DNA of 13,853 bases, taken from NCBI GenBank assembly GCA_964589145.1, contig CAZPSL010000001.1, positions 1 to 13,853 of the forward strand, given 5' to 3'. Below the pieces are notes generated by a model that saw only the letters and a program-made list of their open reading frames with translations, did no database searches and had not been told where the DNA came from. The first letter of the stretch is position 1. Every line of letters starts with the position of its first letter. The translations under genes were made by a program, and so were the position numbers. This document shows positions 1-7,390 of the stretch, one piece after another. The stretch comes from UBA11858 sp964589145 (GTDB lineage: Bacteria; Chloroflexota; Anaerolineae; Anaerolineales; UBA11858).

Positions 1-260
1 CCCGCAGGCGGCGGGGAAAATCGTGCGGCCGAATACTAACAAAAGACTTTCATGCCTGCTCCTTTCACTTTTGCAAACGGAAAAAGCCATCTCGTTGTAT
101 AATGCCCCTGCCGGATATCCCCCTGTTGCGGGCATTGCCGCCCTGTTGCCCGCAGCCGGTGCCAATGGATGGCAGTTTCAGTATAAAATAACTCGGCTCA
201 TCCCTCAGCCGGTTTCGGACAAAAAACGGACAGATTTTGGACAGGATACTGTGAATTTCT
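1..260. other. Upstream intergenic region without a convincing gene
   Basis: No convincing coding sequence is seen. A short open frame at 23-271 has composition unlike a protein and overlaps the next gene. The stretch holds a TATAAT at 98-103 and an 8-bp inverted repeat (TGCGGGCA at 127-134, TGCCCGCA at 147-154) that could form a hairpin in the leader of the ATPase gene. The 9-mer CCCTGTTGC occurs twice (121-129 and 141-149). Confidence 0.5.
98..103 (+). promoter_or_regulatory. Candidate -10 element for the NB-ARC gene
   Basis: A perfect TATAAT lies in the non-coding stretch before the ATPase gene. The nearest -35-like match is TTGCAA at 71-76, which gives a 21-nt spacer, longer than the usual 16-18. 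It would leave a leader of about 150 nt before the start codon at 261. The call rests on the -10 match alone. Confidence 0.3.
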
Positions 261-1793
261 ATGACGGTTGAACTCATTTCTCCCCCATTGTTGCGCCAGG
301 CCTTGCGAGCCTGGCGCAACGCGCAGCCGCTGCCCCCTGAATTGATGCAATTAAACCTGTTGGAGACTGCTGGCAGCACCGTGGAGCGGGAGGTATTTCT
401 GTTCGAACAGATTCATACGCTGGCCTGGAATGCACTCCTTGCGGCTCGAACGCACGCCGGCTTGGAACGCCCCGCTCCGCCAGGCTCAATTGACGAACTG
501 CTCGCCGCGCTGAAAGATGATTTTGGCTGTAACGATTCCCGCCTGGAGTCCTGGAGTGCATTATATGCCCGGTACCTGGTTCCGTTCCCTGTTTCGCTTG
601 ACGAAGCCGCCGGGGCTGCCAACATCACGCCCCGCCAGTTTCGCCGTCGGGTTGCTGCCGGGTTGGAATATCTTGCGGCCGCATTGCGCCGTACTGAACT
701 GGAAGCCCGAAAACAATACCGCAGTTTACATTTGCGCCGCCACTTGCCTCCGCCAGACTATGCTCGCCTGTTTGGCGTGGAAAAGTTCCAGCAGACAGCA
801 GCGCGGTTACTCACACAGGAGGATGGCCCGCGCTTTGTCAGCCTGGAAGGGATAGGCGGAATCGGGAAAACAGTACTGGCGCGCACCGTTGCCGTTCACT
901 TGGCGGAACATGCCGACCTGGAAGATATCCTCTGGATCAGCGCTCGTCAGGAATGGGTCACTGCGGATGGGCGCCTGGAAACGGTTGTGGCACCAGTGCA
1001 TTCTGCGGAAGACATGATCGCCCGTCTCACCGTGCAATTAGGGCAAAACCATTTGGCCGGGCTTTCTGCAGAAGAAAAATTGGAACGGCTTCAGCCTTTG
1101 CTGAACAACGTCCCCTACCTTGTCGTATTGGACAACCTGGAAACCCTGGCAGAACTGGAGACCCTGCTGCCCGCGCTGTACCCGCTGGCCGGAAAATCGC
1201 GTTTCTTGCTGACCAGCCGTCACACATTGCGCCATTTCCCCTACGTGCATGTTGTCCCGCTTGCCGAACTCTCCTTTCGGGATAGCCGCGCCCTGCTGGA
1301 AAGCGAATTGAACCGGCGCGGTTTTTCCAGGCTGTTTTCAGATTCCGGCATGGAAAAAATTTATGCGGCAATTGGCGGGCTGCCGCTGGCAATCAAACTG
1401 GTAGCCGCCCAGATGGGGCATCTCCCGTTGACGCAGATTCTGGAAGGGTTGCAGCGCGCCCGCGGCGTAACCGCCGAGATGATGTACCGTTACATTTACC
1501 GGCGCACCTGGCTGCTGTTAGGCGATCCGGCGCGGGCATTGCTGCTTTCCATGCTGCTCGTATCGCCCGATGGTGAAGACCTCCACTGGCTGCGCCTTTC
1601 CAGCGCGCTGCCGGATTCGGAATTTGAAGAGGCCATGGCACAACTCAATCACTACGCATTGCTGGAAGTTACCGGCGATTTCGATACCCCGATTTACCGT
1701 TTGCACCGTCTGACGATCACCTTCCTGCAAACCGATGTTTTAGCCGGTTGGGAACAGCGCAGCGGGCAGACGGCAAACGCTGGAAGCCTCTGA
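261..1793 (+). CDS. NB-ARC/STAND-type P-loop ATPase with N-terminal HTH-like region
   Basis: This 510-residue protein has the hallmarks of a STAND (NB-ARC/AP-ATPase) switch: Walker A GIGGIGKT at 197-204, Walker B LVVLDNLE at 287-294, an RNBS-B-like FLLTSR at 315-320 and GLPL at 373-376. The family uses ATP binding and exchange to switch signalling or regulatory assemblies on. Residues ~110-137 (DEAAGAANITPRQFRRR and neighbours) look like a helix-turn-helix, suggesting DNA binding. Residues ~425-490 look like the winged-helix segment that follows NB-ARC, ending in an LHRLTITFL stretch. Sensor repeats are missing from the C-terminus; the next gene is a TPR protein and may supply them. The ATG at 261 has only a weak upstream AGGA. 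Family assignment is firm; the regulated target is unknown. Confidence 0.85.
   Translation: MTVELISPPLLRQALRAWRNAQPLPPELMQLNLLETAGSTVEREVFLFEQIHTLAWNALLAARTHAGLERPAPPGSIDELLAALKDDFGCNDSRLESWSALYARYLVPFPVSLDEAAGAANITPRQFRRRVAAGLEYLAAALRRTELEARKQYRSLHLRRHLPPPDYARLFGVEKFQQTAARLLTQEDGPRFVSLEGIGGIGKTVLARTVAVHLAEHADLEDILWISARQEWVTADGRLETVVAPVHSAEDMIARLTVQLGQNHLAGLSAEEKLERLQPLLNNVPYLVVLDNLETLAELETLLPALYPLAGKSRFLLTSRHTLRHFPYVHVVPLAELSFRDSRALLESELNRRGFSRLFSDSGMEKIYAAIGGLPLAIKLVAAQMGHLPLTQILEGLQRARGVTAEMMYRYIYRRTWLLLGDPARALLLSMLLVSPDGEDLHWLRLSSALPDSEFEEAMAQLNHYALLEVTGDFDTPIYRLHRLTITFLQTDVLAGWEQRSGQTANAGSL
291..319. repeat. Perfect inverted repeat inside the 5' end of the NB-ARC gene
   Basis: TTGCGCCAGG (291-300) and CCTGGCGCAA (310-319) are perfect 10-bp arms around a 9-nt loop, starting 30 nt after the ATG. 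As RNA this would be a stable hairpin close to the ribosome binding region. As DNA it could be an operator. It encodes part of LLRQALRAWRN. Confidence 0.7.
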
Positions 1794-1909
1794 GTCACAC
1801 CCCCAAAACCTCATCGCCAGATTGTCATTCCCAGGGCTTTCGCTCTGACCGATGGTTCGGCGGCGAAAATCTGCCCATTCTCCCCGCGCTTCAGAAAAGT
1901 CCTGTAACC

Positions 1910-3511
1910 ATGATGATGACCACCCCCGGCATACCAGAAGCAGCCCCCTTGGGCTGGCAGACCCAGCAGCAATACTGGGGACGGTATTTTGAACAGCGCC
2001 TGTATACCCAATTGCGCTGGGCGGTAGAGCACGCCCGCGCCTCCCGGCACGATCCGGTTTATTTGCAGCGTCATTGGGAAAGTTTTCTGACCCTGTTGCG
2101 CAAGTCTCGTCAAAAAAGCAAATTGCACCCGCTTTCCCTCGACCTGATTACTGCGCTGCACCCCTGGCCGTTACGCTGGGGATATTGGGCCGATTGGAAA
2201 CGCGAGTGCCGTTTTGCCGCCCAGGTATCCGCCGAGATGCACCTCCCGGCGCAGCAAGCCGCCTTTTTGGGCTATCTTTCCGGTATTCTGTTTGCAATCG
2301 GACAGGTGGACGAAGCAACGAAAACCGGCGGGAATGCGTTATCCCTGGCAAGAGAGACACGGGCGGTTTCACCACTGATGAACACCGGAGAAATTCTTGT
2401 TGCCATTTTGCTGAACCAGGGAAAACAAGAAGCCGCCAGGCAACTGCTTTATCGGCTGGATGCTGACCTGAAACAATGGCAGCCTCACATCTCCCCGCGC
2501 GAATACACCATCGGCTGGGCACGCCTGACCTTGCAGCAGACCGTCTTTTTGCGGCTGCAAGGCCGTTCGACAGAGGCCATCGCTTTGGCCTCGCAGGCGG
2601 TTGAAGGGCTGAAACGGCTGATGCCGCAGGATATTCACCTGCTTGCAGATGCCCACAAACATCGCGCAACCATGTATTGGGCACAGGGCCAATATGCGCT
2701 GGCGATCCGCGACCTGAAATATGCCCTTGAATTTTACAGCCAGGAGGGCGATATCTACGCCGAAGGAATCACATCGGGGAACTTGGGGCTTGTTTACTGG
2801 AGCATCTCTGAACTGGATAACGCCGAACAATCGCTTCTCCGAAGCGTGAAAACAACGGAACAGTTAAACGCCCGCTGGCGATTGACGGTTGATGTCGGCA
2901 ACCTGGGATTGGTTTATCTCTCTCGCGGACAACTTGACCAGGCCCTGCGCTACATCCAGCGGCAGATTTCCCTGGCGGAACAAACTGGTCACTTCAAGGA
3001 ACAGGTACGCGGATACGACAATCGCGGCATCGTTTATCTGATGCAGGGCCGGCTTCGCGAAGCATTGGCCGATTTCACCCGCTACAGCGATTCCGTTAAA
3101 CAGGAACAATCACCTGAAGGAATTGGCTGCGGTTATGTCAATTTGAGCTGGTGTTACGCTGATTTGGGAGAAACTTCCAGAGCGGTTCAACTGGCCCACG
3201 ACGCCCTGGCGATTGCCGACGAGATTCACGCTGCCAGCCTGAAAACCATTGCGCTGCGCTGCCTGGCCGAGTATGAAACCGGAGAGCAGAAAATTTCAAT
3301 TCTGCGGGAAGCACTTTCGCTGGCAAAATCCCTTGATCGAAAACTGGACGAAGCCGGATGCTGCCTTGCCTTGAGCGCGGCGGTTCCTCTCCCCGAAGAA
3401 AAAACATCCTGCTGGAACACCGGCGTTGCCCTGTTGCAGAAAATTGGCGCAACCGCGTGGCTGAAAGAGCATTCTCCCGAAAACCCGCCCCGCATCGCTT
3501 TGATGCTCTGA
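1910..3511 (+). CDS. Tetratricopeptide-repeat protein, likely sensor partner of the upstream ATPase
   Basis: From the ATG at 1910 this gives 533 residues, nearly all helical TPR. Clear units include the stretches around MYWAQGQYALAIRDLKYALE, NLGLVYWSISELDNAEQSLL, NLGLVYLSRGQLDQALRYI, NRGIVYLMQGRLREALADF and NLSWCYADLGETSRAVQLA. TPRs are protein-interaction scaffolds and form the C-terminal sensor part of many STAND proteins (MalT is an example). The frame is open back to an ATG at 1748, overlapping the ATPase gene by 46 nt, but residues encoded by 1748-1909 have poor protein character. The ATG triplet at 1910-1918 is therefore preferred, although no good Shine-Dalgarno precedes it. The first ~80 residues (WQTQQQYWGRYFEQRLYTQL) are not TPR. 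No enzyme motif is seen. Confidence 0.8.
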   Translation: MMMTTPGIPEAAPLGWQTQQQYWGRYFEQRLYTQLRWAVEHARASRHDPVYLQRHWESFLTLLRKSRQKSKLHPLSLDLITALHPWPLRWGYWADWKRECRFAAQVSAEMHLPAQQAAFLGYLSGILFAIGQVDEATKTGGNALSLARETRAVSPLMNTGEILVAILLNQGKQEAARQLLYRLDADLKQWQPHISPREYTIGWARLTLQQTVFLRLQGRSTEAIALASQAVEGLKRLMPQDIHLLADAHKHRATMYWAQGQYALAIRDLKYALEFYSQEGDIYAEGITSGNLGLVYWSISELDNAEQSLLRSVKTTEQLNARWRLTVDVGNLGLVYLSRGQLDQALRYIQRQISLAEQTGHFKEQVRGYDNRGIVYLMQGRLREALADFTRYSDSVKQEQSPEGIGCGYVNLSWCYADLGETSRAVQLAHDALAIADEIHAASLKTIALRCLAEYETGEQKISILREALSLAKSLDRKLDEAGCCLALSAAVPLPEEKTSCWNTGVALLQKIGATAWLKEHSPENPPRIALML

Positions 3512-3614
3512 TGCCCCGCCCATCCGAAAAACCGCAGCAATAAACCGGATGCGTTTCGACATGCTGTGGCGGCATTTCACCCCGTCCCCGCCAGCATGAA
3601 CCGGCCGTGCAGGT

Positions 3615-3660
3615 GATGGATGAGTAGGGACGTGATTCATCACGTCCCTACTCACCCATC
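3615..3660. repeat. Long palindrome (22-nt arms, 2-nt centre)
   Basis: Arms 3615-3636 and 3639-3660 are reverse complements with 21 of 22 positions pairing; the inner 16 bp are perfect (TGAGTAGGGACGTGAT against its complement) around the dinucleotide TC. It lies between convergent genes, a typical site for REP-like elements. Confidence 0.85.
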
Positions 3661-3695
3661 ATCACGTCCCTACGTCTACATCATCACGTCCCTAC
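3637..3695. repeat. Three direct copies of a 15-mer with 22-nt period
   Basis: TCATCACGTCCCTAC occurs identically at 3637-3651, 3659-3673 and 3681-3695, each separated by a different 7-nt spacer. The first copy is part of the right arm of the palindrome, so the array looks like repeated copying of one arm. It ends 3 nt before the stop codon of the DUF1385 gene. Confidence 0.85.
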
Positions 3696-3698
3696 GCC

Positions 3699-4637
3699 CT
3701 ATATCACCACCCCCTTGTTTTCATTGACTGCCTGCTTTGGGGGCGAATCGCCAGCCCGCGCTGCGCTTTCTGCCTCCGCCGCACGCATCGCATTGAACGC
3801 CGCGATGCCCACCTCGAGGATGTCCAGCGAGGGTTCGCGGGTGGTCAGCCGTTGCAGCGCCAGGTTTGGCTTGACCAGCGCCCGCACAAACGGCGAATCC
3901 AGGTGGTTGGCCGTCCAGCGGATGTACTCGTAAGCCAGCATTGCAATCACGGGGATAAACAACAACCGGCTGGCAATTTTCCAGCCGAAGGGCATCGGGC
4001 CCAGCAGCGAGAACACCAGCACCGAAATCAGCACCAGGGTCAGCAAAAAAGCCGTCCCGCAGCGGGCGTGTTCCCGTGAATAGGTGGCAACCACTTCGGG
4101 GGTCAGTTCCGCACCGTCCTCAAAGGCGTTGATTGTCTTGTGTTCCGCACCGTGGTAGGCGTACACCCGCTTCACGTCCGGCATCAGGCCAATTGCCCAG
4201 ATGTAGCCGATTAGCAGCGCCAGCCGCGCCGCACCCTCAGCGAGATTGCTCCACCAGGAGTTGACTCCCAGAAAACGCTCCAGCAGTTGGCCGACCCCTG
4301 CCGGGATCAGGAAGAAGAGCGCAGCCCCCAGGGCGAGTGAAATCCCCAGGGTCAGATACAGCATCGGGCCTTCCAGTTGCTCGTCATCCCCGGTTTGGAG
4401 ATTCGCCGAGATGGTCAGGGCGCGCATCCCCAGGCCGAGCGCATCCCACAAAATCACAAGTCCCCTCACAAACGGAACCTGCGCCGCCCGGCTTCGGTAA
4501 ATCCCGCCCAACTCCTCGGTGTGAATCACAATGTTTTTGTCCGGGTCGCGCATGGCAATGGCAACGGCTTTCCCGCCGCGCATCATCACCCCTTCGATTA
4601 CGGCCTGACCGCCGTAGTTGGGCATCTTCTCAACCAT
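3699..4637 (-). CDS. DUF1385 family integral membrane protein (YqhQ-like)
   Basis: The 312-residue protein shows the conserved blocks of the DUF1385 family: YGGQAVIEGVMMRG at 8-21, YHGAEHKTINAFEDG at 161-175, a His and RCGT at 190-195, and the C-terminal LTTREPSLDILEVGIAAF at 264-281. Conserved His/Glu residues in a membrane setting suggest a metal-dependent enzyme, but no reaction is established as far as I know. Hydrophobic segments lie near 92-112, 134-153, 196-213 and 225-240. The last ~25 residues are Ala-rich and poorly conserved. The start ATG overlaps the stop codon of the upstream peptidase gene (TAATG on the minus strand), pointing to translational coupling; Met5 is an alternative start. 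Family confidence is high, function unknown. Confidence 0.9.
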   Translation of the reverse strand: MVEKMPNYGGQAVIEGVMMRGGKAVAIAMRDPDKNIVIHTEELGGIYRSRAAQVPFVRGLVILWDALGLGMRALTISANLQTGDDEQLEGPMLYLTLGISLALGAALFFLIPAGVGQLLERFLGVNSWWSNLAEGAARLALLIGYIWAIGLMPDVKRVYAYHGAEHKTINAFEDGAELTPEVVATYSREHARCGTAFLLTLVLISVLVFSLLGPMPFGWKIASRLLFIPVIAMLAYEYIRWTANHLDSPFVRALVKPNLALQRLTTREPSLDILEVGIAAFNAMRAAEAESAARAGDSPPKQAVNENKGVVI

Positions 4638-6013
4638 TATTCTGCCAGGTTGTAAAAGCAGTGGATCAGCGCATCAATGCCGCGCCGCCAGTTGGGCAGG
4701 TCGAGTTTCTCGTTGGGCCCGTGCAGATTATCGTCAGGAAGCCCAAAGCCCATATTGACCACGTCCACGCCCAGGGTTTGCTGAAAATCAGTGACCACGG
4801 GGACGCTGCCGCCCTCGCGCTTGAACGCCGGACGCACGCCCCAGACGGTTTCCGCTGCCTTGAGATATGCCTGCGCCCAGGGGGAGTTGCGGTCGGAAAT
4901 TGAGGGGGGGCCGCCGGCCATTTTGATCACCTCCCACCGGATGGTCTCCGGCGCGTTCTGCTCCATGTAGGCCAGCAATTGCCGATAAACCTCCTCCGGG
5001 TCCTGGTCGGGCACCAGGCGGCAGGAAATTTTTGCCATCGCGTAGGAAGGCAGCACCGTTTTGGCTCCCTCGCCGATGAAGCCGCTGTACAGCCCGTTGA
5101 TCTCCAGAGTCGGGCGGCCGCCAACCCGCTCCGGGGCGGTGTACCCCTGTTCGCCCCACAGCGCAGGGACGCCGGTGTGTTCCAGATACCACTGGTCATC
5201 GTTGGGCAGGCGGGCGATTTCAGCGCGCTCCTCCTTGCTGAGCGGGCGCACCTTGTCGTAAAAGCCGGGCAGCGTAACGCGTCCTTGCGCATCGTGCATA
5301 CCGGCAATCAGTTCGCAGATCGCCTGCCCCGGATTGTGAATCGCCCCGCCAAAAACGCCGGAGTGCAAATCCTGATTGGGGCCGTAGACGCGCAGTTCAA
5401 AGTAGGCCAGCCCCCGCAGGGCGTAGGTGATGGTCGGCAAATCGGCGGAGGCCATACCGGTATCGGGGTTGAGGGCAAAATCACAGGCCAGCAAATCCTT
5501 GTGCGCGGCGATGAAGGGGCCGAGGTGCGGCGAGCCGATTTCCTCCTCGCCTTCAATGATGAACTTGATGTTAACGGGCAATTCCCCGGTGGCAGCGAGT
5601 ACGGATTCCACCGCGGCAACGCTGGCGGAAACCTGCCCTTTCATGTCGGTTGCGCCGCGGGCGTAAAAGTTATCGCCGCGCACCTCGGGCTCGAAGGGAT
5701 CGCTGTCCCACTTGTCAAGCGGGGCGGCGGGCTGCACGTCGTAGTGCCCGTAAATCAGCACCGTGGGCGCGTTCTTGGCGTGGAGCCAGTCGGCGTACAC
5801 CACCGGATGCCCCTCGGTGGGGTAGATGGTCACGTTTTCCATGCCGATGGCTTTGAATTTGTCCGCCAGCCATTGGGCGGCGCGTTCCACGTCGCCTTTG
5901 GCTTGTGGGTCAGTGGAAATCGAGGGGATGCGGACGAACTCGGTGAGTTCGGCGAGAAATTTATCGGAATTTTGTTGCGCATAGTCCAGCGCGGCTTGGA
6001 TGGTATCAGACAT
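4637..6013 (-). CDS. M20-family metallopeptidase (dipeptidase type)
   Basis: From the ATG at 6013 this is a 458-residue zinc dipeptidase of the M20 family (CNDP/PepV/ArgE-DapE relatives), expected to hydrolyse dipeptides or similar amides in the cytoplasm. Metal-site motifs are all present: GHYDVQP (His90), ATDMKG (Asp123), EGEEEIGS (catalytic Glu157, ligand Glu158), NPDTG (Asp184) and NLHGPNE (His431). DLHSGVFGG at 215-223 marks the lid/dimerisation domain of the dipeptidase subgroup. The frame extends 17 codons further upstream to 6064, but ATG 6013 is preferred: a GGAGA at 6025-6021 sits 7 nt before it and the family similarity starts there. It follows the lipoprotein gene by 69 nt and overlaps the DUF1385 gene by one base, so the three are probably co-transcribed. 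Natural substrate not determinable. Confidence 0.93.
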   Translation of the reverse strand: MSDTIQAALDYAQQNSDKFLAELTEFVRIPSISTDPQAKGDVERAAQWLADKFKAIGMENVTIYPTEGHPVVYADWLHAKNAPTVLIYGHYDVQPAAPLDKWDSDPFEPEVRGDNFYARGATDMKGQVSASVAAVESVLAATGELPVNIKFIIEGEEEIGSPHLGPFIAAHKDLLACDFALNPDTGMASADLPTITYALRGLAYFELRVYGPNQDLHSGVFGGAIHNPGQAICELIAGMHDAQGRVTLPGFYDKVRPLSKEERAEIARLPNDDQWYLEHTGVPALWGEQGYTAPERVGGRPTLEINGLYSGFIGEGAKTVLPSYAMAKISCRLVPDQDPEEVYRQLLAYMEQNAPETIRWEVIKMAGGPPSISDRNSPWAQAYLKAAETVWGVRPAFKREGGSVPVVTDFQQTLGVDVVNMGFGLPDDNLHGPNEKLDLPNWRRGIDALIHCFYNLAE

Positions 6014-6020
6014 GATGTTT

Positions 6021-6025
6021 TCTCC
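6021..6025 (-). promoter_or_regulatory. Ribosome binding site deciding the peptidase start
   Basis: GGAGA on the minus strand lies 7 nt before the ATG at 6013. This favours that codon over the upstream ATGs at 6064 and 6058, which would add 17 or 15 residues unlike the family. Confidence 0.75.
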
Positions 6026-6082
6026 GAAACGAGAATCGTAATTTTGAGAATCCGGCATTTTCAACCTTCAACCTGCAATTTC

Positions 6083-6793
6083 TCACGGCTTTTTACTCAT
6101 CACCGCGTACAGCAAATCGCCAAGCAGTTTGCCGTTATCCAGCCAGATGCTGACGCGGTTGACTTCGGGGAACTGACGGGCGGTAGCCCAGACCTGCTCG
6201 CGGTAGCGGCGGGCCTCACATTGGTCGGCCGGCTTGACGTACGAGCCGCTCAACGTAACGGTCGCCTTGCCTGTGCTCTTGTCAAATTCCACATTGCTGA
6301 CTCTGAAACTGGATGGATAGGTTGCATTGTGGTATGCGCCGATGTGCTGCCCGCTGGCAAACAAAGCGTTGAGTGCGATGGCGATGTCTTTCTTCACGTC
6401 TCCCGTGCGCCAGACGCCTGCCGAAAGCCCAATCAGCGAATCGCCGCAGGCAACCGGGCCGCCCGTTCCCAGGTGGGTGACGTACACGCGCACGATGTTC
6501 GGGTCGGCCCAGGCGGGAGGCATGGTTTCCGTAGGGGTCTCAGTGGGCGTTTCGGTTGGAGTCGGGGTTTCCGTGGGGGTTTTTGATGGTGTTGGTGTGA
6601 GTGTTTCTGTGGGGGTGGGTGTCTCCGACGGGGTAAGGGTGAAAGTCGCTGTTGGGGGTAGCGGAGTTGCCGTGGGGGTATCCGACGGGATGAGGGTCGC
6701 CGTCGGGCCGGGAGCAGCGACGGCGCAGGCGGAGAGCAGGAACGCTCCGGCGAGCGCCAGAGAAACGACGCGGGATAATTTTTTGAATAACAT
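6083..6793 (-). CDS. Secreted lipoprotein with Thr/Pro-rich linker and GerMN-like domain
   Basis: The 236-residue product starts with a lipoprotein signal: basic MLFKKLSR, a hydrophobic core and lipobox LLSAC with the acylated Cys at 23. Residues ~27-95 are a Thr/Pro/Ser/Glu linker with PTETPTETPTET-like repeats, a surface spacer common in these bacteria. Residues ~100-236 resemble the GerMN (sporulation/germination) domain: VRVYVTH, DIAIALNALF, ATVTLSGSY and an ending like VWATARQFPEVNRVSIWLDN. In Firmicutes GerMN occurs in GerM; outside spore formers it appears in envelope lipoproteins of unclear role. AAGGAG at 6807-6802, 8 nt upstream, supports the start. It is probably the first gene of the operon with the dipeptidase and DUF1385 genes. 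Lipoprotein call firm, GerMN call fairly sure. Confidence 0.85.
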   Translation of the reverse strand: MLFKKLSRVVSLALAGAFLLSACAVAAPGPTATLIPSDTPTATPLPPTATFTLTPSETPTPTETLTPTPSKTPTETPTPTETPTETPTETMPPAWADPNIVRVYVTHLGTGGPVACGDSLIGLSAGVWRTGDVKKDIAIALNALFASGQHIGAYHNATYPSSFRVSNVEFDKSTGKATVTLSGSYVKPADQCEARRYREQVWATARQFPEVNRVSIWLDNGKLLGDLLYAVMSKKP

Positions 6794-6824
6794 GAGTGAC
6801 TCTCCTTATTGTGAACAACACTGA

Positions 6825-6830
6825 ATTATA
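6825..6830 (-). promoter_or_regulatory. Candidate -10 element for the lipoprotein operon
   Basis: A perfect TATAAT on the minus strand lies 31 nt before the lipoprotein start codon at 6793. No good TTGACA-like hexamer is found 16-18 nt upstream, where the sequence is C-rich (TCCCCC). The position, just before the Shine-Dalgarno, fits a short leader. Confidence 0.5.
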
Positions 6831-6859
6831 ATGGCTTTCTCCTCTTTGGGGGAGTTTTT

Positions 6860-6883
6860 CTCACAATGGGCGCAGGGCAAAAG
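6860..6883. repeat. 24-nt direct repeat, copy 1
   Basis: Identical to 7298-7321 over 24 nt, in the same orientation; the shared sequence begins CTCACAATGGGC and ends GCAGGGCAAAAG. This copy lies about 30 nt upstream of the leftward -10 element. Confidence 0.9.
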
Positions 6884-6964
6884 ATGTAGAAATCGGGCAG
6901 CCACATATCTCTGTCCTGCTCCCGGCAGGGCGGGGTGTTCGGTGCCTGTCCTGTTCACAAAATG

Positions 6965-6997
6965 AAGACTGGCAGTCCTGCCAGGACTGCCAGTCTT
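6965..6997. repeat. 33-nt perfect palindrome, copy 1
   Basis: Arms 6965-6980 (AAGACTGGCAGTCCTG) and 6982-6997 are perfect reverse complements around a single C. A second copy lies at 13234-13266 and differs at two mirror positions only. It looks like a REP-type dispersed palindrome. Confidence 0.9.
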
Positions 6998-7107
6998 GTG
7001 TGCGGGGCGAGGGAAACACATAGTATCTATCCGAAAATTCAAACAGATATATTGCCGTATGGCGGGTTTCACCATTCCCCCTGTGTCCCCCCTCCCCAAA
7101 ATTTCCG

Positions 7108-7214
7108 CTTTGGTTCCCCTCTCCCTGTGGGAGAGGGTGACCGCCCCGGAGAAATGCTGATTGGTGCGGACTTTGGTTCCCCTCTCCCTGTGGGAGAGGG
7201 GTTAGGGGTGAGGG
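7108..7214. repeat. Two copies of a 30-nt hairpin repeat with G-rich tail
   Basis: The 30-nt segments 7108-7137 and 7171-7200 are identical, 63 nt apart. Each contains CCCCTCTCCC, a TGT loop and GGGAGAGGG. Copy 2 has perfect 10-bp arms (7179-7188 and 7192-7201) and is followed by TTAGGGGTGAGGG to 7214. A related element with longer arms lies inside the molybdenum hydroxylase gene at 8834-8890. Confidence 0.88.
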
Positions 7215-7297
7215 TAGAGGGAGAGGTCGGGGGTGGGGGCATACTTGACAACGCGATATGGAACTTCACTCAATTTCTACAACATTTGCCTGCACCC

Positions 7298-7321
7298 CTC
7301 ACAATGGGCGCAGGGCAAAAG
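7298..7321. repeat. 24-nt direct repeat, copy 2
   Basis: Identical to 6860-6883. Here the preceding bases (TTTGCCTGCACCC at 7285-7297 and the C/T run after it) form an imperfect inverted repeat with its GGGCGCAGGGCAAA part. It ends about 12 nt before the rightward extended -10 element. Confidence 0.9.
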
Positions 7322-7332
7322 TCCTGATTTTA

Positions 7333-7341
7333 TGCTAGAAT
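7333..7341 (+). promoter_or_regulatory. Candidate extended -10 promoter for the molybdenum hydroxylase genes
   Basis: TGCTAGAAT fits the extended -10 pattern (TGN followed by TAGAAT, one mismatch from TATAAT). No -35 hexamer is obvious, which extended -10 promoters can tolerate. Transcription would start near 7348 and give a leader of about 180 nt before the FAD-subunit start at 7529. Confidence 0.45.
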
Positions 7342-7390
7342 AAACTCATCGGATCGGCGGTCGGCGCGGGCAAAACTCAGTCCGCGGCGG

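Larger units (their letters stand above)
3512..3698. other. Convergent intergenic region filled by repeats
   Basis: The region separates the TPR gene (+) from the DUF1385 gene (-). Positions 3512-3614 show nothing recognisable. Positions 3615-3695 hold a long palindrome and a 22-nt-period repeat. No T-tract follows the palindrome, so a classical intrinsic terminator is not evident, though the hairpin could still end or protect transcripts from both sides. Confidence 0.6.

Noticed and set aside
3615..3660. Classical intrinsic terminator
   Set aside because: The hairpin is strong but neither side has a T-tract, so termination is not claimed.
3637..3695. CRISPR-like array
   Set aside because: Repeat unit is 15 nt with 7-nt spacers, far below CRISPR sizes, and there is no cas gene; it is derived from the adjoining palindrome.
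4979..6586. Long open frame on the plus strand
   Set aside because: Antisense to the M20 peptidase and lipoprotein genes, which have clear motifs and ribosome binding sites; no protein signature in the antisense frame.
6935..7327. 130-codon open frame in the divergent gap
   Set aside because: Made mostly of palindromic and hairpin repeat sequence; no ribosome binding site or family resemblance.
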